Of a stretch of 8,046 nucleotides of DNA, positions 1 to 5,947 are shown piece after piece; the stretch's first letter is position 1; every line of letters begins with the position of its first letter. The DNA lies in contig JAAYGE010000210.1 of assembly GCA_012727835.1 (NCBI GenBank), positions 1 through 8,046 on the forward strand, given 5' to 3'. The notes beneath the pieces were generated by a model. It saw nothing but the letters and a program-made list of their open reading frames with translations, did no database searches and had not been told where the DNA came from. Source of the DNA: Bacillota bacterium (lineage in GTDB: Bacteria > Bacillota_H > UBA994 > UBA5500). The position numbers were made by a program, and so were the translations under genes.

Positions 1-207
1 TCCCATGCGAGATGAGGACATTATAGGGTATTAGCATCCCTTTCGAGATGTTATCCCCTACTTTAGGGCAGGTTACCCACGCGTTACTCACCCGTCCGCC
101 GCTATCTTTAAGATGAAGGCAAGCCTTCTTCTTAAAGACCGCTCGACTTGCATGTATGAGGCATGCCGCCAGCGTTCGTCCTGAGCCAGGATCAAACTCT
201 CCGACAA
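1..207 (-). rRNA. rrs: 16S ribosomal RNA, 5' end (partial)
   Basis: Read on the minus strand, this stretch contains the universal 16S 5' primer site (AGAGTTTGATCCTGGCTCAG, complement of 181-200). It continues through the conserved blocks ACGAACGCTGGCGGC, CATGCAAGTCGAGCGG and GGCGGACGGGTGAGTAACGC. The 5' end is placed at 207 by taking the primer site as E. coli position 8; it could be off by a few bases. Only about the first 200 nt (V1 and part of V2) are present, and the rest lies beyond the left edge. The helix-6 (V1) hairpin is long, with paired TCTTTAAG/CTTAAAGA arms. The sequence is Firmicutes-like, but I cannot assign a genus from it. Confidence 0.97.
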
Positions 208-367
208 ACTTATAGTCAGAACGATAAATCGTTCAAACTTACAAATTTCGTTGAGCTTCTTGGCTCCAAATTAAATTCCTTATTAATAAGGATATACGGG
301 TCTGTGTGTTAGACCTCGATTACTTTGTGCATATTATTGCACTGCTTCACCAAGGTTTTCGCGAGCC

Positions 368-436
368 GTGCATGTTCGCTTACGCGAGCCACGCACTTGG
401 CTCTCGTGCACGTTTTGCTTACGCAAAGCCGAGCAC
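368..436 (-). repeat. Tandem pair of related GTAA-loop hairpins in rRNA leader
   Basis: Two neighbouring units (transcript order 406-436, then 368-396) have the same design. An outer GTGC/GCAC stem encloses GGCT and an inner stem closed by a GTAA (GNRA-type) tetraloop. The inner stem is TTTGC/GCAAA in the first unit and TCGC/GCGA in the second, so the arms differ while pairing is kept. Both units also share GCGTAAGC and TGCACG. This looks like a duplicated hairpin that diverged by compensatory change. Confidence 0.7.
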
Positions 437-441
437 TATCT

Positions 442-476
442 ACACAATTGTTTAGTTTTCAAGGATCAACTTGTGT
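442..476 (-). promoter_or_regulatory. boxA-like antitermination element in a stem-loop
   Basis: The minus strand reads TGATCCTTGAAAACT (454-468), the typical Firmicutes rRNA boxA-type sequence recognised by NusB/S10 in the antitermination complex. It is flanked by ACACAA (471-476) and TTGTGT (442-447), which can pair over 6 bp and put the boxA in a 23-nt loop. The boxA assignment rests on family knowledge; the flanking pairing is seen in the sequence, and whether it forms is inference. Confidence 0.65.
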
Positions 477-505
477 CATGCGTCGCTCGCGGCGACGGCT
501 TTATT

Positions 506-534
506 AGCTTAACACGAAATATGTCGACTGTCAA
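506..534 (-). promoter_or_regulatory. rrn promoter
   Basis: On the minus strand there is an exact consensus -35 TTGACA (529-534), a 17-bp spacer (512-528) and a -10 TAAGCT (506-511). The -10 is preceded by TGT, giving an extended -10 (TGn). Transcription would start near 499, directly before the first leader hairpin and about 290 nt upstream of 16S. The -35 and spacing are strong. The -10 hexamer is a poor match (3 of 6), so the extended element may compensate. No second tandem rrn promoter was found upstream before the terminator at 581-605. Confidence 0.7.
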
Positions 535-580
535 CTAAGCAATTTTTGGTATCTGTCCCGATCGGTAAGGGCGATTGAAA

Positions 581-605
581 AGAGGGCAGCAAAGCACTGC
601 CCTCT
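581..605 (-). terminator. Rho-independent terminator after the MFS gene
   Basis: A 9-bp perfect stem AGAGGGCAG/CTGCCCTCT (581-589 and 597-605) with a 7-nt loop is followed on the minus strand by TTTTC. It lies 27 nt after the MFS stop codon and about 50 bp before the rrn -35, so it insulates the rRNA promoter from the argR-MFS transcript. Confidence 0.85.
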
Positions 606-631
606 CATATCTTGCACACAAGGCCGCTGAG

Positions 632-1840
632 TTAGCTAACCACCTGCTGCAACTCGCTACTAACAACGGTGGACGACTCTATAGACTTATCCTTTAGCCA
701 AAAGGCGGTGCTAGCCAAAATGGCGGCGGTAACTATAAACACCGTCTTTATACCCCAATGGCCACCAATAAAGCCGCCTATTAATGGGCCAACCACCGAG
801 CCCATCTGGCTAAAACTATTACTTATACCGAAAGCCCGCCCTCTAAAATCACCGGGTACCGCTTTAGCAATTAGCGCATTACATGAAGGCATAAGGGCAG
901 CTAGAAACAATCCAAAAAGGAATCGTAATACACCTAGAACAATCACATTGTTCGTAAAAGCATGGGGCACACTCAGTATACTTGCGCCAATGAGACCGGT
1001 TAATAGTACCGAACGAAAACCGGATTTTTCTCCCCGTTTTCCCCATAGAGGGGCGGCAATGCCCGTAGCTACACCAACTAAAGAGAACAGAATTCCCGTT
1101 ACCAATGATGCATCTTGGCCCGCCATGATTTGTTCAATATATATAGGAAGTACTGGCTGTAGGATCATCACGGCCGATTGAAACAGCATCACGGTAAAGA
1201 GCAGGATCAATAGGTTCTTATTACTAACAGCAATACGAAAATCGTTGATAACATTGGTCTTTATATTACGATTAGGTTTTCTAATCTCTTTCACACCAAA
1301 AATAACTACCGCCGTCGCTGAAAGTAGAATACATCCTGCTATGAGTAAGGTTTTTTGCACACCTACATAATGGCTAACCACACCGCCAAACAGCGGCCCC
1401 ATGATATTGCCGAAGGCACTGCCTGTCTGGATAAGACCTAAGGAGCTTCCCAACCGGTCATCGGGAGTGTTGGTGGCCACCAACGCGATGGCCGATGGTA
1501 TAAACCCACTGAGAAAACCGTTCAGCATCCGTAGAGCAACTACCTGCCAGGCAGAAACTGCAAAGGCTAAGCCAAAGTAACTGCACGCTATGCCAATTCC
1601 GGAACGGATGATCATGATTTTGCGGCCATACTTGTCTGCCAAGGCTCCCCAAATTGGGGACATGATGGAGCTAATTACAAAACTAGCTGAAAAAGCTATA
1701 CCGGACCAAATCTCTAAGCCTTCAACAACGCCAACTTGCTTTAGCAACAGAGGCAGGAAAGGTGATACTAAAGAAAAACTCATTCCTGCAATAAAGGTAC
1801 CTACCCAAAGTACGTAAAGGTTTTTTCTCCACTGTTCCAT
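632..1840 (-). CDS. MFS transporter, MdtG-like multidrug efflux family
   Basis: This 402-residue, 12-helix major facilitator protein is probably a proton-coupled drug or metabolite exporter in the cytoplasmic membrane. The N-terminus (WRKNLYVLWVGTF, then FSLVSPFLPLLL) closely resembles E. coli MdtG. Motif A is GALADKYGRK at residues 65-74, between helices 2 and 3; the helix-4 arginine is R104; the antiporter motif C is seen as GSAFGNIMGPLFGG at 140-153. Length is normal for the family. I chose the ATG at 1840 because AAAGGAAGG precedes it by about 8 nt. A TTG 33 bp upstream (1873) is in frame but has no comparable ribosome site, and the extension (LRAEGKEGSR) does not look like family sequence. 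It starts 48 bp after the argR stop and is probably in the same transcript, ending at the 581-605 terminator. The substrate is unknown. Confidence 0.88.
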   Translation of the reverse strand: MEQWRKNLYVLWVGTFIAGMSFSLVSPFLPLLLKQVGVVEGLEIWSGIAFSASFVISSIMSPIWGALADKYGRKIMIIRSGIGIACSYFGLAFAVSAWQVVALRMLNGFLSGFIPSAIALVATNTPDDRLGSSLGLIQTGSAFGNIMGPLFGGVVSHYVGVQKTLLIAGCILLSATAVVIFGVKEIRKPNRNIKTNVINDFRIAVSNKNLLILLFTVMLFQSAVMILQPVLPIYIEQIMAGQDASLVTGILFSLVGVATGIAAPLWGKRGEKSGFRSVLLTGLIGASILSVPHAFTNNVIVLGVLRFLFGLFLAALMPSCNALIAKAVPGDFRGRAFGISNSFSQMGSVVGPLIGGFIGGHWGIKTVFIVTAAILASTAFWLKDKSIESSTVVSSELQQVVS

Positions 1841-1888
1841 TCGACTGCCTTCCTTTCCTTCTGCCCGCAACAAGCACGCCGCTAAATC

Positions 1889-2161
1889 TTAACGATGAAT
1901 TAATTGACGAAGCCTTTCAGCCACCGTCGCCGTCAGCGATTCCTCCCGTACAATTACCAAGATAGTATTGTCACCGGCTATGGTACCCATGATTTCTTCG
2001 TATTGCAGCTTATCTAGGGCAGCTGCAGCCGCATGGGCCCCTCCCTCAAAGGTCTTGAGCACAATAAAATTCCCCGAATAGTCAACTGATAACAGCGCGT
2101 TGCGCAATGTACGCATCATGCGATCCGTCAGACTGTAACCGGGCTGGCCTCGTACTTGCAT
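1889..2161 (-). CDS. ArgR C-terminal oligomerisation/arginine-binding half (90 aa)
   Basis: This is the second segment of the interrupted argR. Its ATG (2159-2161) abuts the upstream TAA (TAAATG). It has the full ArgR C-terminal domain: FIVLKTFEGGAHAAAAALDK (residues 32-51), the first strand and helix of the trimer-forming fold, then the arginine-site loop GTIAGDNTILVIV (residues 59-71). Many relatives have two acidic residues here (GDDT); this copy has GDNT, a conservative change that may alter ligand binding, though I cannot say how rare it is. The only Shine-Dalgarno candidate is a GGGGGG run about 12 nt upstream of the ATG, so translation would depend mainly on coupling to the first segment. 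Confidence 0.6.
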   Translation of the reverse strand: MQVRGQPGYSLTDRMMRTLRNALLSVDYSGNFIVLKTFEGGAHAAAAALDKLQYEEIMGTIAGDNTILVIVREESLTATVAERLRQLIHR

Positions 2162-2341
2162 TTAAACGAGGCGCCCCCCGCTGGGAGACTTAGCCAGTCC
2201 CAGCTCCTTTATATCGCGGGAGACCGTTGATTGCGTAGTGGGGAAGCCAGCTTCAGCCAAGGCCTGCAAAAGCTGCTCCTGCGTTTCGATAGCTTCCTGA
2301 TTAACAATCTCCAGTATCTTTGCCTGCCGTTTTTCTTTCAT
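2162..2341 (-). CDS. ArgR N-terminal DNA-binding half (59 aa)
   Basis: This is the first reading segment of the interrupted argR: 59 residues from the ATG at 2341 to the TAA at 2162-2164. It begins [20 protein letters not shown], a typical ArgR first helix. It then shows the recognition helix [17 protein letters not shown] (about residues 37-53), including the Ser-Arg pair that contacts ARG-box DNA. The wing ends at GGRLV. If translated alone it would be a monomeric winged helix without the domain that forms trimers and hexamers and senses arginine. Isolated ArgR DNA-binding domains bind weakly and without arginine control (family knowledge). Confidence 0.6.
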   Translation of the reverse strand: MKEKRQAKILEIVNQEAIETQEQLLQALAEAGFPTTQSTVSRDIKELGLAKSPSGGRLV

Positions 2342-2352
2342 GAGCCCCTCCC

Positions 2353-2366
2353 TGCATAAATTTTCA
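2353..2366 (-). promoter_or_regulatory. Candidate ARG box
   Basis: The minus strand reads TGAAAATTTATGCA, matching 12 of 14 positions of the Firmicutes ARG-box pattern TGAATWWWWATTCA. It lies 12 nt before the argR ATG, roughly +4 to +17 of the predicted start site, so bound repressor would block transcription. It suggests autoregulation. It is a single box, whereas strong operators usually have more than one. Confidence 0.45.
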
Positions 2367-2376
2367 TCTTACTTTA

Positions 2377-2405
2377 ATGTTACCCAAGGGCCTATGGGAA
2401 TGCAA
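2377..2405 (-). promoter_or_regulatory. Candidate argR promoter
   Basis: On the minus strand, TTGCAT (2400-2405) and TAACAT (2377-2382) are separated by 17 bp, placing a start near 2370 and about 30 nt before the argR ATG. The -10 matches 4 of 6 and the -35 only 3 of 6, so this is a weak prediction. It is supported by position and by the adjacent ARG-box-like site. Confidence 0.35.
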
Positions 2406-2527
2406 GGGTCTTCATATTAACATTTCGTGATACAAAATAATGCTCCCAGGTGTTCTTGAACGGCTTGGCCACCCATATGGGTTAAATAGACGAAGAATCT
2501 TTGGCCATGCCATAAGGGGGGCGCAAA

Positions 2528-4030
2528 TTGAAAAAAACAGCCAACAACACGCTAATTTTAACGGTAACCAACTTTATCAATCGGGCTATCGGTTTTGTCT
2601 TCCGCATCGCTCTCATCCGCATAGCTGGACGGGAAGCCATCGGCCTCTGGCAGATGATTATGCCGCTCTACTTCTTCTTTCTCGTTATCGCCAGCGCGGG
2701 ACTGCCCACCGCCATTTCCCGTTTAACGGCCGAATATCGGGCTAGAGGAGATAGACGCGGCGTCCAGCGGGTCTTTAAAACCGCCCTCTCCTTGGCCCTG
2801 GTCTGTGGCATCGCCGCTGCCCTCTGTCTACTATTGCTGGCCGGCTTTTTCTCGCGGCAGGTGCTGGCCGATCCCCGTGTGCGGCTAGCCCTGATCATTA
2901 TTGCCCCCTCTCTACCCCTGGTTGCCACCAGCTCAGTTTTTCGCGGCTACTTTCAAGGTATTGAAGAAATGCGCGTCGTTGCCACCTCCCTTATAGTTGA
3001 AGAGGTTACCCATGTGGTTGCTACTATCACTTTAGTGAAGGTCACGCTGGGTAAGGGAGCAGGCCTGCTGGCAGCTGGATTTGCAGCCGGCTCACTGGTC
3101 AGCGAGGTGGCCGGGCTGGGAGTTTACTTGGTTGCCTTCCCCCTATTTCGTTTAGCCGGCCGCCCTGATAACATACTTTTTTCAACAAAGATGCTCCGGC
3201 AGATTTTGCAGCTTAGCATTCCGGCCACCGCCGGTCGGCTACTGCACTCTGTTGGCCAGTTATGTCAGAGTATTATTATTCCTACCCGTTTGCGAATTGC
3301 TGGCTGGACCGCCTCTCAAGCGGCTATTGCCTATGGGGAACTGACAGGTATGGCTCTGAATCTATTGTTCCTTCCATCATTGTTTACCGTAGCCATGGCT
3401 ACCAGCCTGTTGCCACAAATAACTGCTGCAGTGGCTCACAACCGTTACCGTTCTGCCCAAGCTATCTTCTTGCGAGCCCTGACCTGGACAGCCCTCATCA
3501 GCCTGCCAGTGGCGGCTCTACTTATCAGTTTAGGTGAACCTGTCTGTCAAGTACTTTTCAACTCCAGTTCGGCAGGGAAGCTCTTATCCTATTTAGCCTG
3601 GGGAGGCTTGCTACTCTATACGCAACAGGTGGCCGCAGCCACCCTTCAGGGGTTAGGTAAACCCGTACTACCATTAATCACCTCAGCTATTGGCACGATT
3701 ATTTCCAGCTCCCTGCTTCTGGTACTGACTTCTACTTGGCAGATTCGGGGGGTGGCCTTCAGCCTGATCTGCGGCTGGATGACCACTGGGGCCCTATCCC
3801 TGTATTTAGTGCAACGCTCATTGCCCTTTTTCGCCCAATTCGTGCCCCGTTTGCTAAGAATCACGCTGGCGGCCGCCCTTTGCGGTATCGCTGCCCATCA
3901 TATCTATCTACATTGCCTTGCCAATTCGGGTCGGGTATTCATAAGTTTGCTTTGCGCCGGCCTAGGCAGCGGTTTAGTTTACCTAATTGCTGCCGGTGGC
4001 ATCATACGCCAGCAATTTGCTAGACGATAG
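2528..4030 (+). CDS. spoVB: Stage V sporulation protein B-type flippase (MOP superfamily)
   Basis: This 500-residue polytopic membrane protein of the MOP (MATE/MurJ/polysaccharide exporter) superfamily is about the length of B. subtilis SpoVB (518). SpoVB is thought to move lipid-linked peptidoglycan precursors for spore-cortex synthesis from the mother cell. Two stretches match SpoVB well: SVFRGYFQG at residues 136-144 and YGELTGMALNLLFLPSLFT at 269-287. The N-terminus has the paired Arg residues and GLWQM typical of the family. Hydrophobic segments run along the whole length, consistent with about 14 helices. The start is TTG (2528), with AAGGGGGG 5 nt upstream. The nearest upstream in-frame ATG (2507) is followed two codons later by a stop. 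It is divergent from argR and 45 bp upstream of the radical SAM gene. Other MOP members (YtgP, YkvU) are less likely alternatives. Confidence 0.86.
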   Translation: MKKTANNTLILTVTNFINRAIGFVFRIALIRIAGREAIGLWQMIMPLYFFFLVIASAGLPTAISRLTAEYRARGDRRGVQRVFKTALSLALVCGIAAALCLLLLAGFFSRQVLADPRVRLALIIIAPSLPLVATSSVFRGYFQGIEEMRVVATSLIVEEVTHVVATITLVKVTLGKGAGLLAAGFAAGSLVSEVAGLGVYLVAFPLFRLAGRPDNILFSTKMLRQILQLSIPATAGRLLHSVGQLCQSIIIPTRLRIAGWTASQAAIAYGELTGMALNLLFLPSLFTVAMATSLLPQITAAVAHNRYRSAQAIFLRALTWTALISLPVAALLISLGEPVCQVLFNSSSAGKLLSYLAWGGLLLYTQQVAAATLQGLGKPVLPLITSAIGTIISSSLLLVLTSTWQIRGVAFSLICGWMTTGALSLYLVQRSLPFFAQFVPRLLRITLAAALCGIAAHHIYLHCLANSGRVFISLLCAGLGSGLVYLIAAGGIIRQQFARR

Positions 4031-4044
4031 GGCTATGCTAGAAT
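4017..4044 (+). promoter_or_regulatory. Candidate internal promoter for the radical SAM gene
   Basis: TTGCTA (4017-4022), a 16-bp spacer, and TAGAAT (4039-4044, 5 of 6) preceded by TGC (extended -10) straddle the end of spoVB. A start near 4051 would leave a leader of about 25 nt. This would let the downstream gene be expressed outside sporulation. The -35 is 4 of 6, and chance occurrence is possible. Confidence 0.35.
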
Positions 4045-4075
4045 GGGGTAAATACAAACAAAGGCGTGATTCCCT

Positions 4076-5746
4076 ATGCGTGTGGTACTTTGCACTCTTC
4101 ATTCCAGCTTTACCCACTCTAGTTTAGCTTTGCGTTATCTACGGGCGGCAATAAGAGAACAGTTTCCCGATAATCATCTGCTTGAATTGCAAGTAAAGGA
4201 CGATCCACGCCGCGTGGTGGCCGAGTTGGGCCGTTTCCAGCCGGATGTGGTGGCCTTTTCTTGCTACCTTTGGAATATTACGGCCACGTTAGCCCTGGCC
4301 ACCGATATAAAAGCAGTTCTACCCCAGGTGACCATCGTATTGGGAGGGCCGGAAGTCGGACCAAGAGCAGCAGAACTGCTGGCGTCATATCCGGCCGTAG
4401 ATTATGTAATCGCGGGTGAAGGAGAACAGCCTTTTGCTGATCTGCTGCATACCCTACAAACCGGACGTCAACCCCACTCGATTGCGGGGGTCTATTACCG
4501 GAATAGCGAAGGTCAAATAGGTTACACCCCGGCCCGGCGGTTGGATTCGGAAAAAATTCCACGTCCCTACACTGCTCAGGAGCTAAGTGAACTCCAGCAT
4601 AAACTGGTATACTATGAAACTTCCCGCGGCTGCCCCTTTCGTTGCAGTTACTGCCTTTCCGGCGGAGATCGGGTGCGCATGCTGCCGTTGGAAAGAGTCT
4701 TTGCCGATCTTAAACTACTCCTGGAAGCCAATATCCCCCTCATTAAGTTCATAGATCGCACCTTCAACTGCAATCCCCAACGGGCCTTAACTATCATGCA
4801 ATTCCTACTGGCTAACCGCCGGGAAAGCCGTTTTCATTTTGAAATATGCGCCGATATCTTGACCGATGAGCTACTAGATTGGTTGGTTACGGTCCCGGAA
4901 GATATTTTTCAGTTTGAGATCGGGGTACAGTCGGTAAACTCTGCTACCCTAAAAGCCATAGGGCGGCGCATGCAATGGGACAAGCTATCTCGTAACGTAA
5001 GAAAACTACGAGCAGCAGACAACATCCATCTACATCTAGACCTAATTGCCGGTTTGCCTTGGCAAGACTGGGAAGCAATACGCACATCCTTCGACCAGGT
5101 AATAGCCTTAAGGCCCCACATGCTGCAACTAGGCTTTCTCAAGGTGCTACCGGGTACTCGAATGGCCGAAGAGGTGCAGGAGCATGGATTAAAGGTCTCT
5201 TGCCAACCCCCTTACGAGGTGCTGGAAACCAATTGGCTATCCTTCGCCCAGTTGAACCGTCTACATGTGATGGAAGGGCTGCTGGAATACTACTATAACT
5301 CGGGGCTCTTATACTATTCGCTCCCCTACATTTGGACTAAACTAGAACCTAGCCCCTTCCAATGGTTCTACCAACTGGCTGAGCATTGGGAAGCTGCCGG
5401 CCTGCATTTGGTATCCCATGGCCGTGAAGCTCTCTTTAAATATATGGAAACCTACTGTCAACCGGATACGGTTCTGAAAGACCTATTGACTATCGATAAA
5501 GCACGCATGTTACCCAGTTTCCCGGCCCAGTTCAAATTGCCAGCCGACTGCCGTTCAGCATGGGACGAGTACCTAACGGAACACTTGGCATGTTGGGCAC
5601 CCCGTACCTATAAGCAAGCTTTTCGTACTATCTTCCCGATTAAACTGCAAAAGAAGACGCTGGAATACCTAGGGCAACCCGGGTCTTATAATACGGCAGT
5701 GGTGGATCGTCAGCGGCAAAAGGTTGTTGATTTCATCTATCTATAA
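4076..5746 (+). CDS. B12-binding-fold radical SAM protein with DUF4080-type C-terminus
   Basis: A 556-residue radical SAM enzyme of unknown substrate. Residues 1 to about 130 form a cobalamin-binding-like Rossmann domain (LGGPEVGP at 89-96, then IAGEGEQPF at 112-120), but the DxHxxG cobalt-ligand motif is absent, so B12 may not bind in the usual way. Residues from about 178 hold the radical SAM core, with SRGCPFRCSYC giving the 4Fe-4S ligands C186, C190 and C193, then FEIGVQS and HLDLIAGLPWQ on later barrel strands. The remainder (about 390-556) is rich in Tyr and Trp and fits the DUF4080 region seen in this family. AAAGGCG lies 11 nt before the ATG. The gene is 45 bp after spoVB and probably in the same transcript. 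Relatives are widespread in Clostridia, but no reaction is established to my knowledge. Confidence 0.85.
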   Translation: MRVVLCTLHSSFTHSSLALRYLRAAIREQFPDNHLLELQVKDDPRRVVAELGRFQPDVVAFSCYLWNITATLALATDIKAVLPQVTIVLGGPEVGPRAAELLASYPAVDYVIAGEGEQPFADLLHTLQTGRQPHSIAGVYYRNSEGQIGYTPARRLDSEKIPRPYTAQELSELQHKLVYYETSRGCPFRCSYCLSGGDRVRMLPLERVFADLKLLLEANIPLIKFIDRTFNCNPQRALTIMQFLLANRRESRFHFEICADILTDELLDWLVTVPEDIFQFEIGVQSVNSATLKAIGRRMQWDKLSRNVRKLRAADNIHLHLDLIAGLPWQDWEAIRTSFDQVIALRPHMLQLGFLKVLPGTRMAEEVQEHGLKVSCQPPYEVLETNWLSFAQLNRLHVMEGLLEYYYNSGLLYYSLPYIWTKLEPSPFQWFYQLAEHWEAAGLHLVSHGREALFKYMETYCQPDTVLKDLLTIDKARMLPSFPAQFKLPADCRSAWDEYLTEHLACWAPRTYKQAFRTIFPIKLQKKTLEYLGQPGSYNTAVVDRQRQKVVDFIYL

Positions 5747-5778
5747 GTAAATCGGTGCTACCGCAGCAAGAAAATTTC

Positions 5779-5846
5779 GGGCTGCGGGATGTGCTTAGGG
5801 CGCAGGAGCCAGCTCCAACCGTGCCTACAGCAGCATCCCGCAGCCC
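5779..5846. repeat. Large nested hairpin in the convergent intergenic region
   Basis: Perfect 13-bp arms GGGCTGCGGGATG (5779-5791) and CATCCCGCAGCCC (5834-5846) enclose further pairing. TGCT/AGCA (5792-5795 with 5829-5832) stacks next with one bulged G, then TAGG/CCTA (5796-5799 with 5824-5827), then an inner GGAGC/GCTCC apex. On the minus strand the outer arm is followed by GAAATTTTCTT, so it could terminate the aminotransferase transcript. On the plus strand no T-run follows. At about 68 nt with inner helices, it is larger than an ordinary terminator and may be a repeated intergenic element or a structured RNA. Confidence 0.6.
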
Positions 5847-5869
5847 TATAGTATGCATCCGAGCATGCC

Positions 5870-5904
5870 GACGGGCTGTCGCAAAGGAGTTGCGACAGCC
5901 CGTC
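5870..5904 (+). terminator. 15-bp perfect hairpin, terminator-like
   Basis: Arms GACGGGCTGTCGCAA (5870-5884) and TTGCGACAGCCCGTC (5890-5904) pair perfectly over 15 bp around a 5-nt AGGAG loop. On the plus strand GTGTTT follows, a weak T-tract, which suits termination of the spoVB-radical SAM transcript. It is also 43 bp beyond the aminotransferase stop on the minus strand and may work in both directions. The arm core GGGCTGTCGCAA recurs in the hairpin at 7418-7452. Confidence 0.65.
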
Positions 5905-5947
5905 GTGTTTGCAGGCCGTTGGTAATACTAGAGCGCCTGTGCTAACT

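Larger units (their letters stand above)
208..499 (-). promoter_or_regulatory. rRNA operon leader, hairpin-rich
   Basis: This is the non-coding transcribed leader between the rrn promoter and 16S. No credible protein gene lies in it. In transcript order it shows: a GC-rich hairpin (481-497, CGTCGC/GCGACG arms); a boxA-like element (454-468); two related GTAA-loop hairpins (406-436 and 368-396); a GTGCA/TGCAC hairpin (327-342); a GGTCT/AGACC hairpin (299-315); a perfect 14-bp palindrome CCTTATTAATAAGG (278-291); a GAGC/GCTC hairpin (253-266); and a perfect GAACGAT/ATCGTTC inverted repeat (219-234) just before mature 16S. Such leaders normally load the Nus antitermination complex and take part in 16S 5' processing. 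Those roles come from family knowledge; only the structures are seen here. Confidence 0.8.
1889..2341 (-). pseudogene. argR: Arginine repressor ArgR/AhrC, interrupted by an in-frame stop
   Basis: Read in one frame, 2341 to 1889 encodes a complete ArgR-type protein: 59 residues, one TAA (2162-2164), then 90 residues. That is 150 codons, the usual ArgR length. The stop falls in the linker between the winged-helix DNA-binding domain and the C-terminal hexamerisation/arginine-binding domain. No indel is needed, since both halves share a frame. A single base change from a Tyr, Gln, Lys, Glu, Leu or Ser codon would explain it. An ATG follows the TAA directly, so the C-terminal half could be made by reinitiation. 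The ATG at 2341 has AGGGAGGGG just upstream. ArgR normally represses arginine synthesis and activates catabolism with L-arginine as corepressor. It could be a decaying gene, a sequencing error, or a real two-polypeptide version. Clostridial argR usually sits near recN and spo0A, so this copy may be a second paralogue (inference). Confidence 0.8.

Noticed and set aside
325..507. 60-codon plus-strand ORF across the rRNA leader
   Set aside because: It runs antisense through boxA and the leader hairpins, has no ribosome site, and its composition follows the structured RNA.
1841..1873. Upstream TTG start for the MFS gene
   Set aside because: The ATG at 1840 has AAAGGAAGG at good distance and gives an N-terminus that aligns with MdtG; the 11-residue extension covers the ribosome site.
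2410..2440. Possible sigma-E promoter for spoVB (TCATATT and GATACAAA)
   Set aside because: The -35-like TCATATT fits, but the spacer is only about 10 bp where 14-15 is expected, and the -10 has two mismatches.
2440..2745. 101-codon plus-strand ORF overlapping the spoVB start
   Set aside because: It is out of frame with spoVB, has no family resemblance, and ends inside spoVB coding sequence.
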